The notes beneath the pieces are model-generated. The model ran no database searches. It saw nothing but the letters and a program-made list of their open reading frames with translations, and was not told where the DNA came from. A stretch of DNA of 8,371 nucleotides from NCBI GenBank assembly GCA_030622125.1, contig JAUXGM010000090.1, positions 1 through 8,371 on the forward strand, in the 5' to 3' direction. The stretch's first letter is position 1; each line of letters opens with the position of its first letter. This stretch comes from a bacterium. GTDB lineage: Bacteria > AUK180. A program made the position numbers and the translations under genes. Below, in pieces: positions 1-6,803 of the stretch.

Positions 1-530
1 GAATTAAATTTTTTACAATAATACTTATTACATTTATAATTTATAATTTAAATAAGAGTAATATCATAAAATACTTTTTACCCATTATCATTATGTTGCT
101 ATTTATTTCTATTGACGTTTATTTGCCGGTGTTGAAAAGCTTTATAGAAACCAATAAAGAAAACTTATACAAAAAGGATATTGGTATATGGATTAATAAG
201 CATACAGATAAAGATGATTTGATATTTATTGATCCAAGATTGTATAATTTTAGGGTTTATTCTAAAAGGAGCTGTTTCGTTACATGGGGAGAAGGAACCA
301 GAGCGTTTTTTAGTATTGATTTTGCTATAAAATGGTGGAAGCGAGTAAATGAACTTGGCTTATATAAAACAGAAGACATAAAAAAATTTAGCATAAATAT
401 AGAAAAATTAAGATCTATTGATAGACAATATCCTTTTAAATATATTGTAGTAAAAAATAATATTAATCTTCCTTTTGAAAAAAAATATTCAAGTCGGGAA
501 TATGTGATTTATAAATATGATAAACGATAA
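1..530 (+). CDS. C-terminal part of a polytopic membrane protein (DUF6798-like), 5' end outside window
   Basis: The reading frame is open from the left edge (codons in phase with position 3) to a TAA at 528-530, so the gene starts upstream; the ATG at 93 is probably internal. The visible part begins with two hydrophobic stretches, roughly codons at 3-50 and 75-140, that look like membrane segments. About 110 mostly soluble residues follow, rich in Lys, Tyr and Phe. The soluble part has the pattern 'DDLIFIDPRLYNFRVYSKRS' followed by a TWGEG turn and a KWWKR segment. This resembles, from memory, the C-terminal domain of DUF6798-type bacterial membrane proteins, in which an 'FR.YSKR' motif follows the last membrane helices. 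These proteins are thought to be GT-C-like but their reaction is unknown. The base composition is strongly AT-rich, like the first two-thirds of the next gene, which it overlaps by 14 bases. The partial membrane protein is well supported; the family assignment is tentative. Confidence 0.6.
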   Translation, partial: IKFFTIILITFIIYNLNKSNIIKYFLPIIIMLLFISIDVYLPVLKSFIETNKENLYKKDIGIWINKHTDKDDLIFIDPRLYNFRVYSKRSCFVTWGEGTRAFFSIDFAIKWWKRVNELGLYKTEDIKKFSINIEKLRSIDRQYPFKYIVVKNNINLPFEKKYSSREYVIYKYDKR

Positions 531-1971
531 AACATTTAAGAAAAATTTTGTTACCTCACTTACAAGTTCATACATTATTCAATTTTCCATAATGGGAATA
601 AGTTTTATTTCCCAGATGGTTATCGCAAGGGTATTGGCAAATGCTGAGTTTGGACTTTTTGCAATGGCAACCTTTGTAAATCTTATTTTATCAAATATAA
701 TTAATCTTGGCTTCGGAAAACATCTTATAAGAACGGATTATAAAAAATGGGGAAATGCAATATTATTGCAACTTATTGTTATGGGATTTATTGTAACTCT
801 ATTTCAAACATATCCTCAAATAATCAGTTTTTACAGCAGTGAAATTGTCGGAATAATGAAAATATACTCATTAAATTTAATCTTCTTGACCATATCTTCA
901 ATTTTCAGCACATATTTATTAAAGGAATTAAAGATCCAGAAGATGATCATCCCTCAAATAATTTCAACGATTATATATGTAATTATTGTTATTTATCTGG
1001 GGTTTCGTCATTATGGCGTCTGGGCAATAATCTATGCGACAATGATTAGTGAAGTATTTAAATCACTTTATCTTTTTTGTATCTGTGGAAAGAAATTATT
1101 GTCAAGATTTAGATTTACATTTGAACACAGTTGGAGTCTATTGAGCGGAGCATTCTATCTCTTTTTGATCTTATTGGTAGGAAATTTTTACAATCAGATA
1201 CATAATGCACTTTTAGGTAAGTTTCTCACCCCTGCTTTTGTCGGAATGTTCTACCTTGCATATAGATTTGTTTTATTACCGGAAAAAATGATATCAAAGG
1301 CATTCAGACAGGTTTTATATCCGGCATATATGAACAATATTGAAAACAAGGAAAGGGTACAAAAAATTATAAAGTATTCTACATTATCAGTTGTAGCAAT
1401 TGAGGTTTTTATCTATGCTCTTATGTTTATTTATGCAGATTTAATCATTAGGATAGTTTACGGAAGCAGACACCTTGATATTATACCGCTTTTCAGGTTT
1501 ATCTGTTTTATTCCTATTATCTTTCCCTTCGGAAAATACACGGAGAGTATTCTCATCGCTTACAAATATGAAAAATGGAATTTCTACGGACTGGTGATCA
1601 ACCTGCTGATGACGGTCCTTTTGGGCCTCTGGCTGATACCCAAATATCAGAATTACGGTATGGGCATCATCAGATATATCTCCCCCGTATTTCTGCTGAT
1701 CCCCATTTACATCACAACAAAAATTCTTAGGTATAAGCTCTTTTTCAAGGAGTATATCCTCATTTATCTGCCCATCCTTGCTGCTTTTTTGACATTAATT
1801 CCTTCGCTGAAGACCCGTCTATATTTTCTTCCAATTATTCTCCTGATGTATTCCCTGATACTGCTTCTTGAATACAAGTATATCTATAGTGAATACCTTG
1901 ACATTAAAAAGCGCTTCCGGCTTCGAAAGCAGAGAAACAAGACTGTTCGGGATCCGGACGGAGAGAAGTAA
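517..1971 (+). CDS. Wzx-like lipopolysaccharide/oligosaccharide flippase (MOP superfamily)
   Basis: This 484-aa protein is almost wholly hydrophobic, with around 12-14 likely membrane helices separated by short Lys/Arg-rich loops, the usual size and shape of Wzx-type flippases. The N-terminal region, including 'QMVIARVLANAEFGLFAMAT' (about residues 33-52), carries the 'ar.L...efGlfa' signature of the polysaccharide-export branch (Polysacc_synt_3-like). Such proteins move undecaprenyl-linked glycan units across the inner membrane. The tail ends in a basic stretch (KKRFRLRKQRNK). The ATG at 517 lies inside the previous gene and has only a weak ribosome site, so translation is probably coupled. 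The stop overlaps the start of the next gene as TAATG. Odd feature: codon use changes within the gene. Up to about 1500-1590 leucine is mostly TTA/TTG/CTT; afterwards CTG/CTC and G/C-ending codons become frequent, suggesting a recombination point. The export role is well supported; the substrate is unknown. Confidence 0.85.
   Translation: MINDKTFKKNFVTSLTSSYIIQFSIMGISFISQMVIARVLANAEFGLFAMATFVNLILSNIINLGFGKHLIRTDYKKWGNAILLQLIVMGFIVTLFQTYPQIISFYSSEIVGIMKIYSLNLIFLTISSIFSTYLLKELKIQKMIIPQIISTIIYVIIVIYLGFRHYGVWAIIYATMISEVFKSLYLFCICGKKLLSRFRFTFEHSWSLLSGAFYLFLILLVGNFYNQIHNALLGKFLTPAFVGMFYLAYRFVLLPEKMISKAFRQVLYPAYMNNIENKERVQKIIKYSTLSVVAIEVFIYALMFIYADLIIRIVYGSRHLDIIPLFRFICFIPIIFPFGKYTESILIAYKYEKWNFYGLVINLLMTVLLGLWLIPKYQNYGMGIIRYISPVFLLIPIYITTKILRYKLFFKEYILIYLPILAAFLTLIPSLKTRLYFLPIILLMYSLILLLEYKYIYSEYLDIKKRFRLRKQRNKTVRDPDGEK
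1960..1965 (+). promoter_or_regulatory. Ribosome binding site of the amide-ligase gene
   Basis: GGAGAG lies five bases before the ATG at 1971, inside the last codons of the flippase. It supports that start and, with the TAATG overlap, indicates coupled translation of flippase and ligase. Confidence 0.7.
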
Positions 1972-3764
1972 TGGATTTTTTCGGAGTCATAAGCTATTCA
2001 GATGAAACAGATCCCAGGGAGCTCAGGGATAAATTCACCGCATTTCTCCGGAAGTCCTCGCTGGAACCCTCTGAAAAGGAGATCACAGACTCCATTCCGG
2101 GAGGCTTATTCTATTTGCCTGAGAATATCAACAGGCTGAGGACGGGCCAGGAAAAGGGGATTCTGGCGCTTGTCAATGGCCCCATCAACAAAGGAAACAT
2201 TTGCGAAGTGAATTGGCGCAGTGAGGAAAGTATCCTGGAAAATATCATTGGGGGCTTTTTTATTGCGGAAAGCTTCGGCAAAAATGAAATTTCCCTTCTG
2301 GTGGATCCTAATGGAATACAGCAGGCGTTCTATTGGTTCAATGGGGAATATTTGGTCCTTTCCGATGATCTGCGAGCAGTTGCCGCATGGCCGGAATACA
2401 AAAAAGAGCTGAATCTCAATGCCGTGGATGCTTTCTTTTCTTCTGAGACAAATTCCTTTACAGAAACCTTTTTCAAAGGGATCTTCCGGATCGAGGCGGG
2501 GCAGAGGGTCACTGTTTCAAAGAGAGGTGTGGAAAGGGACCTTTACTGGTTTTTGAAATTCATCAAAGACCGTGACCTTGATCTGATCTCCTCTGTGAAC
2601 AAACTTAATACCTCCCTTGAGAATGTCATGAAGAGATATCTGGAAAACGGAAGCCCGGATTTCGCTCTGCTGCTCAGCGGAGGCTTGGATTCGAGCTTTA
2701 TTCTAGGTGTTCTTGCAAGGATATACGATGGCCCGATCAGTACCTTCACAGTAGGCTACGAAGAGAAGGAAGGGATACAGTATGATGAGATCCCAAAGGC
2801 CCGTGTTACCGCGGAGTATTTCAAAACCTCACATCATGAGATCCTTTTCACAAGAGATGAATTCCGCGATCTCCTGTTCGGAGAATATACCAGGACAATG
2901 GATGAGCCTAATGGTAACATTGCGAATCTGACTCTTATAAATGTTGTAAAAGAAATGTCTGGACGCTTCAGCAATGTCCTGAACGGTCTGGGTCCGGATT
3001 CTTTTTTTTACAGTAACGCAAATGATTTTAGATACGGCAGCATATATACCATTCTTAAATTTCTGGAAATTACAGGGATGGGAAAATCCCTTGAATTCAT
3101 GCGTGGGGCTCTTATGAGGATGGAGATCTTTGATCATAGATTGAACAGGATCTTCTTTACTCCAAAAGCATATATTCGGGGTGTTAAAACCATGCCTCCA
3201 CTAAATCATTACAGGAAATATCAGATTTACAACCCATTGATGCTGAAAGTGAAAAGACAGACCGAGCTCTTTTATGATGATCTTTTAAGAAGCCATCTTT
3301 CACTACTGGGCAACAACCATGAACTTTCGGATGCAATGGCTTTTATGGACCTTAAACTTGTGGTACACAGGAATTTCATCCCATCTTCCTGCCAGATATT
3401 TCCCCGGGCAGGGATTGGAGTGTATTCGCCTTTCCTTGATCCCAAGTTCATGGAAGATTATGGAACCATACCGCAGGAAAGCAAGTATTTCCCGTGGCAA
3501 AGCAAGAAATTGCAGAAAATCATGGCAAAACGATTTCTGCCAAATGAGATACTGAACCGGAAAAAAGTGCCCTTCAAGGTTCCCCATGTAAAATGGATGC
3601 TGGCGGATTTCAAGCCGCTGATGTTGGAACGGATATTTTCCAGCAGTCACACCGGCCGTATTTTCAGGAAATCCGGATTGAAGGAATTTCTCAGCATAAA
3701 GCATTCTCCGGTAGTGCTTTGGAGGGTATTTCTTCTTATTAAATGGCTTGATGAGAATTTTTAG
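1971..3764 (+). CDS. Asparagine-synthetase-like ATP-dependent amide ligase with inactive glutaminase domain
   Basis: This 597-aa protein has the two-domain plan of class-B asparagine synthetases. Residues ~1-190 form a degenerate Ntn glutaminase-like domain, with recognisable remnants at NG (69-70), GGFFIA (94-99) and 'LLVDPNGIQQAFYW' (109-122). The catalytic Cys that should follow Met1 is absent: the protein begins MDFFGVISY, with Phe4 where the Cys of CGI would align. Residues ~205-597 form the synthetase domain: the ATP/PPi loop SGGLDSS (236-242), FTVGY (259-263), MDEP (310-313), SPFLD (486-490), a lysine-rich SKKLQK (511-516) and 'LPNEILNRKKVPF' (523-535). The usual SGEGSDE motif reads NGLGPDS (338-344): Leu at the Glu position and Ser for the second Glu. 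Known GATase-dead relatives, such as beta-lactam synthetase, adenylate a carboxylate and join it to an amine without glutamine. Coupling to a flippase suggests glycan decoration, which is inference; the substrate is unknown. No frameshift is seen. Confidence 0.85.
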   Translation: MDFFGVISYSDETDPRELRDKFTAFLRKSSLEPSEKEITDSIPGGLFYLPENINRLRTGQEKGILALVNGPINKGNICEVNWRSEESILENIIGGFFIAESFGKNEISLLVDPNGIQQAFYWFNGEYLVLSDDLRAVAAWPEYKKELNLNAVDAFFSSETNSFTETFFKGIFRIEAGQRVTVSKRGVERDLYWFLKFIKDRDLDLISSVNKLNTSLENVMKRYLENGSPDFALLLSGGLDSSFILGVLARIYDGPISTFTVGYEEKEGIQYDEIPKARVTAEYFKTSHHEILFTRDEFRDLLFGEYTRTMDEPNGNIANLTLINVVKEMSGRFSNVLNGLGPDSFFYSNANDFRYGSIYTILKFLEITGMGKSLEFMRGALMRMEIFDHRLNRIFFTPKAYIRGVKTMPPLNHYRKYQIYNPLMLKVKRQTELFYDDLLRSHLSLLGNNHELSDAMAFMDLKLVVHRNFIPSSCQIFPRAGIGVYSPFLDPKFMEDYGTIPQESKYFPWQSKKLQKIMAKRFLPNEILNRKKVPFKVPHVKWMLADFKPLMLERIFSSSHTGRIFRKSGLKEFLSIKHSPVVLWRVFLLIKWLDENF

Positions 3765-3805
3765 GGTAGGTTATTCTTCTTTTGAACCAGATCTGATATT
3801 ATCTT
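3765..3805. other. Short convergent intergenic gap
   Basis: Only 41 bases separate the stop codons of the amide ligase (plus) and the aminotransferase (minus). I see no strong hairpin plus T-tract for either direction; the best pairing is a 4-bp GGTT/AACC with a 10-base loop. Confidence 0.6.
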
Positions 3806-4927
3806 CTATTGCATATACTGTCTGACCCCTTTGATCACCTCATTCTGTTCCTTTTCTTTCAAAGTATGGAAAAGGGGTAGACGGAGCAGTCTTTTGCTCA
3901 TATCTTCAGTGATCGGCAGTTCTCCTTCCCGGTAGCCAAGGGAATGCCCTACGGGAAAACTGTGCAAGGGAATATAATGGAATACAGCAAGTATTCCCAG
4001 GGTTTTCAGGTGCTTCATAAGCCCATCCCTCATTTCACCGTTTGGGAGTATCACATGGAATATATACGAATTATGGATTATGTCCTCTGGATGTTGCGGC
4101 AAATCAAGTCCTTTGATGTCCTTGAGTCCTTCATTGTACCTCTTCCAGAGGAAGTTACGCCTGTCCTGGCTCTCCTTAAGATGTTCGAATTGCGCCCATA
4201 GAAATGCTGCATTAAGTTCAGAGGGGAGAAAGGATGACCCCACATCCACCCATGTGTATTTATCGATTTCACCGCGGAAAAATTTTGTACGGTTAGTTCC
4301 TTTTTCCCAGATGATCTCAGCTCTCTCTACCATCTCTTCATCGTTTATGAGTAATGCTCCGCCTTCTCCCGAGATAATATTTTTTGTTTCATGAAAAGAA
4401 AAAGCGGACATATCTCCCATGGACCCAAGGAATCTGTCTTTGTATCTGCCACCAATTCCGTGAGCCGCATCTTCGACGAGCGCTAATTTATATTGTTTCG
4501 TTAATGCGCATATGGTGTCCATCTCACATGCCGTTCCTGCGTAATGTACCGGAACGAGTGCCTTGGTATTTTCGTTGATCAACGCTTCTATGAGATTTTC
4601 GTCGAGGTTCAATGTATCGTTTCTGATATCACAAAAACGCGGGATCGCCCCTCTTAAGAGGAATGCATTGGCAGTAGACGGATAAGTAAAAGACGGCATT
4701 ATGACCTCGTCTCCCGGCTCAAGGTCGAGAAACAGAGCGATCGCCTCAAGGGCGGATGTCCCTGATGTGGTTAGAAAGGCTTGTTTGATGCCGAAATTGT
4801 TCTGAATGAACTCGGTGCATTTTTTTGAGAATATTCCATTTCCCGAGATCTTCCCTGATCGGAGTACTTCGGTGACATATTCCAGTTCCTTCTTGGTTAG
4901 TGAGGCGCTGTTAAAAGGAATTTTCAT
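3806..4927 (-). CDS. wecE: dTDP-4-amino-4,6-dideoxygalactose transaminase (WecE/RffA-like)
   Basis: This 373-aa PLP enzyme belongs to the DegT/DnrJ/EryC1/StrS family and is close to E. coli WecE (about 376 aa) along its length. Shared stretches include the MKIPFN start, 'PGDEVIMPS' then 'STANAF.LRGA' (71-93), 'VPVHYAGTACEMDTI' (125-139), VEDAA (151-155), SFHETKN (177-183, with K182 as the expected Schiff-base lysine), EKGTNR, FFRGEIDKYTW, VFHYIPLH and LLRLPLF. The family reaction transfers an amino group, usually from glutamate, to C4 of dTDP-4-keto-6-deoxy-D-glucose, giving dTDP-Fuc4N in the cytoplasm. In enterobacteria this sugar is then acetylated by WecD and used in enterobacterial common antigen; no WecD-like gene is visible here. 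The gene is last in the minus-strand set, 33 bases after the rmlB stop, and looks intact, unlike the two genes before it. Assignment to the WecE branch is strong; exact sugar stereochemistry is less certain. Confidence 0.92.
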   Translation of the reverse strand: MKIPFNSASLTKKELEYVTEVLRSGKISGNGIFSKKCTEFIQNNFGIKQAFLTTSGTSALEAIALFLDLEPGDEVIMPSFTYPSTANAFLLRGAIPRFCDIRNDTLNLDENLIEALINENTKALVPVHYAGTACEMDTICALTKQYKLALVEDAAHGIGGRYKDRFLGSMGDMSAFSFHETKNIISGEGGALLINDEEMVERAEIIWEKGTNRTKFFRGEIDKYTWVDVGSSFLPSELNAAFLWAQFEHLKESQDRRNFLWKRYNEGLKDIKGLDLPQHPEDIIHNSYIFHVILPNGEMRDGLMKHLKTLGILAVFHYIPLHSFPVGHSLGYREGELPITEDMSKRLLRLPLFHTLKEKEQNEVIKGVRQYMQ

Positions 4928-4940
4928 TGAAAAAGCGATA

Positions 4941-4948
4941 CTCCTCCC
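4941..4948 (-). promoter_or_regulatory. Strong ribosome binding site of wecE, unusually far from the start
   Basis: Read on the minus strand, GGGAGGAG is a near-perfect Shine-Dalgarno sequence, but 13 bases separate it from the ATG at 4927-4925. I see no ATG, GTG or TTG in frame between them, and the MKIPFN start matches the family, so the ATG is kept. Confidence 0.6.
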
Positions 4949-4960
4949 GATATTGAGAGA

Positions 4961-5970
4961 TCACTTATTTTCATAATTTCTCTGGTAGTAATTTCTATAA
5001 TCACCACTTATACAATGCTGAACCCATTCGGAATTGTCCAGATACCACTGCACGGTATCCTTCAAACCCTGAGAGAATTCCACAAAGGGTTTCCATCCCA
5101 GTTCTTTGTTGATCTTATCAGTATTCACAGCATAGCGTTTATCATGACCGGGCCTGTCCTTAAAACATAGCGGATCAAGAATACATCTTTTTCAAGTATC
5201 TCTAAAATGGTTTTCACGATATCGATATTGGTCCTTTCATTCTTTCCGCCGATATTATAAATTTCTCCGGCCCTGCCGTTTTTCAAAACCGAGATAAGCC
5301 CCCGGCAATGATCGTCCACATGGATCCAGTCACGGATATTCATTCCGTCGCCGTATACAGGAAGTTCCTTATCGTTCCGGGCATTCTCTATCATCAAAGG
5401 GATGAGTTTTTCGGGGAATTGATAAGGGCCGTAATTATTGGAGCATCTTGTGATAACGATATCCATCCCAAAGGTCTTCTGATAAGATCTGCAGATCAGG
5501 TCCGCTCCGGCCTTTGTCGCTGAGTACGGGCTGTTGGTCGCCAATGGAGTATTTTCCGTGAAGTAACCGGTCTTCCCAAGAGAACCGTACACTTCGTCAG
5601 TGGAAACTTGTAGAAATCTTTTAATACTATATTTCTTGGAAGCTTCAAGAAGGGTTAATGTGCCCTTGATATTGGTGTCTATAAAGATGCTTGGGGACAG
5701 AATTGACCTGTCCACATGGCTTTCTGCCGCCAAATTCACGACGAGATCAGGTTTTTCTCTCTTAAATACTTCTTCTATCTGTTTTTGATCAGAAATATTT
5801 ACTTTATAAAAGCTATAGTTAGGTGATGCCTTTACGGACTTGAGGTTTTCAAGGTTCCCGGCATATGTCAGCATGTCTACATTGACCACCTCATATTTCC
5901 CTTCATCGATCAATATGTGAATGAAGTTCGATCCGATGAAACCTGCTCCACCGGTAGCCAGTATCTTCAT
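4961..5970 (-). pseudogene. rmlB: dTDP-glucose 4,6-dehydratase (RmlB/RffG), frameshifted near codon 269
   Basis: RmlB removes water from dTDP-glucose to give dTDP-4-keto-6-deoxyglucose. The first 269 codons are a textbook extended SDR: NAD loop TGGAGFIGSN (6-15), LAAESHVDRS (80-89), catalytic STDEVYG (123-129), PYSATK (148-153, YxxxK) and RCSNNYGPYQ (175-184). After 'RYV' the frame is lost and ends at a TGA at 5125-5127, giving 281 aa. Reading on from 5161 in the -1 frame restores the family C-terminus: [20 protein letters not shown] and a 'WYLDNSEWV' tail, ending at a TGA at 4961-4963. The span of 1010 bases equals 336 codons plus two, so two extra T in the minus-strand TTTT run (5162-5165), or one missing base, explains it. 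Either the gene is broken or there is a sequencing error. The start overlaps the rmlA stop as ATGA. Without the RPGHD part, activity is unlikely. Confidence 0.88.
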
Positions 5971-6638
5971 TCCTTGATCTCGTTATTGCAGTCCATCATT
6001 ATCTTATTCGCGCTTCTAAACGATTCCATTGTTCCGGCATCCGTCCATTCTCCTTCAAGGATCCCGTATGTTAATATGCCGTTTTTTACATATGCGTTAT
6101 TCACATCGGTGATCTCCAATTCTCCCCGAGTGGAAAATTCCTGTTCGCGGATAATGTCAAAAACTTTTTCATCGTACATGTAATAACCTACTACTGCGTA
6201 ATTGCTTTTGGGCTTTTCGGGTTTTTCCTGTATCTCTACGATCTTCCGCTCATCCAAAGCAGCTATCCCGTATCTCTCAGGATCAGAGACCTTTCTCAAT
6301 AAAACCTTGGCCCCTTCCTTCTGCTGGAGGAGTTCCTTTGCAAAAGGTGCAATAGAATGGGAGGCGATATTGTCACCGAGGATGACACATATCCTGTCGC
6401 CGTGCGTGAAGTTTTCGGCGAGTAATAATGCGTGTGCAATGCCTTTTGCATCTTCTTGGACCTTGTAAGTAAACTCAACTTTTAACTCATGACCGCTTCC
6501 TAGGAGATTTACCATATCTCCCATATGTTCGGTTGATGTAACGATCATTATTTCTTTGATCCCGCAGGAAATCAGTTGATGAATAGGATTGTAGATCATG
6601 GGTTCGGCTCCGACCGGCAACAAATGCTTATTAGTTAC
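5967..6638 (-). pseudogene. rmlA: Glucose-1-phosphate thymidylyltransferase (RmlA/RffH), truncated at its 5' end
   Basis: RmlA joins glucose-1-phosphate and dTTP to make dTDP-glucose, the first step of the pathway continued by the two downstream genes. The homology starts abruptly at 'VTNKHLLPVGAEPMIYNP', with the first family-like codon (GTA) at 6638-6636, directly after an in-frame TAG at 6641-6639. Counting from the TTG at 6623 gives 218 aa, against about 240 for this short RmlA class. Later motifs are intact: ILGDN (81-85), DPERYG (114-119), EKPEKPKSNYAV (133-144), ELEITDVN (168-175) and WTDAGT (193-198). About 19 N-terminal residues are missing, including the LAGGxGTRL loop that binds the nucleotide and metal, so an enzyme begun at the TTG should be inactive. 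No ATG or good ribosome site precedes the remaining frame. The cut coincides with the change to AT-rich DNA. Family identity is very secure. Confidence 0.88.
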
Positions 6639-6644
6639 CTAACT
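6633..6644. repeat. Small inverted repeat at the rmlA break
   Basis: AGTTA-CC-TAACT is a perfect 5-bp inverted repeat with a two-base spacer, and pairs further with one mismatch (TTAGTTA/TAACTTA). It straddles the point where rmlA homology ends. Such a short repeat may be chance. Confidence 0.3.
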
Positions 6645-6732
6645 TAAGATGGTTTATGAAAATAATGTTTTTAGGATTTATCTTTTATATTGGAAAAAAA
6701 TGTAATGCAAAATATTCAAAAACACATTCTAT

Positions 6733-6761
6733 TTGCAAAAAAAAGAATAATATAGTAAAAT
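6733..6761 (+). promoter_or_regulatory. Candidate sigma70-type promoter for the YfhO-like gene
   Basis: TTGCAA at 6733-6738 (4/6 to the -35 consensus) and TAAAAT at 6756-6761 (5/6 to the -10) are separated by 17 bases, the ideal spacing. The start codon follows 42 bases later. Because the region is so AT-rich, a chance match is possible. Confidence 0.45.
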
Positions 6762-6791
6762 GAAAAAATTGAAAAGTTGTGGCAAAAAAGT

Positions 6792-6797
6792 AGGAGA
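6792..6797 (+). promoter_or_regulatory. Ribosome binding site of the YfhO-like gene
   Basis: AGGAGA lies six bases before the ATG at 6804 and fixes that start. Confidence 0.75.
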
Positions 6798-6803
6798 TTG
6801 TTT

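Larger units (their letters stand above)
1500..6638. other. GC-richer block between AT-rich flanks (possible exchanged cassette)
   Basis: Hand counts of single 60-base lines give 28% at 661 and 1381, 37% at 1501, 43% at 1621, 48% at 5281 and 17% at 6661. The line at 1201 is an outlier at 42%. The left limit is fuzzy (about 1450-1600); the right limit is sharp, at the rmlA truncation. A sliding-window G+C or codon-use plot would place both limits properly. Confidence 0.6.
6639..6803. other. AT-rich intergenic region before the YfhO-like gene
   Basis: This stretch holds no convincing gene on either strand. I searched the minus strand for the missing rmlA start (a GGxGTRL-coding segment) in all frames and did not find it. 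It is dominated by A and T runs and includes the candidate promoter and ribosome site of the plus-strand gene. Confidence 0.6.

Noticed and set aside
2829-3137. 102-codon open frame on the minus strand inside the ligase gene
   Set aside because: Same reasoning: antisense to a conserved coding region, no family features.
3303-3704. 133-codon open frame on the minus strand inside the ligase gene
   Set aside because: It lies wholly opposite a strongly conserved synthetase region and has no recognisable domain; a shadow frame.
3784-3797. CAGATCTG palindrome as a terminator or operator
   Set aside because: Only 8 bases with no loop and no following T-run; likely chance.
4080-4394. 104-codon plus-strand frame opposite wecE
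   Set aside because: Its composition (Ser/Pro/Leu-rich) is typical of the antisense of a real gene; WecE homology on the other strand is decisive.
5155-5170. Programmed -1 ribosomal frameshift in rmlB
   Set aside because: The zero-frame codons GTT TTA AGG do not form a classical X XXY YYZ slippery site, and no downstream stem is evident. A mutation or sequencing error is more likely.
6621-6623. TTG at 6623 as a true start of a shortened functional RmlA
   Set aside because: It would omit the GGxGTRL loop essential to the family, and no ribosome site precedes it.
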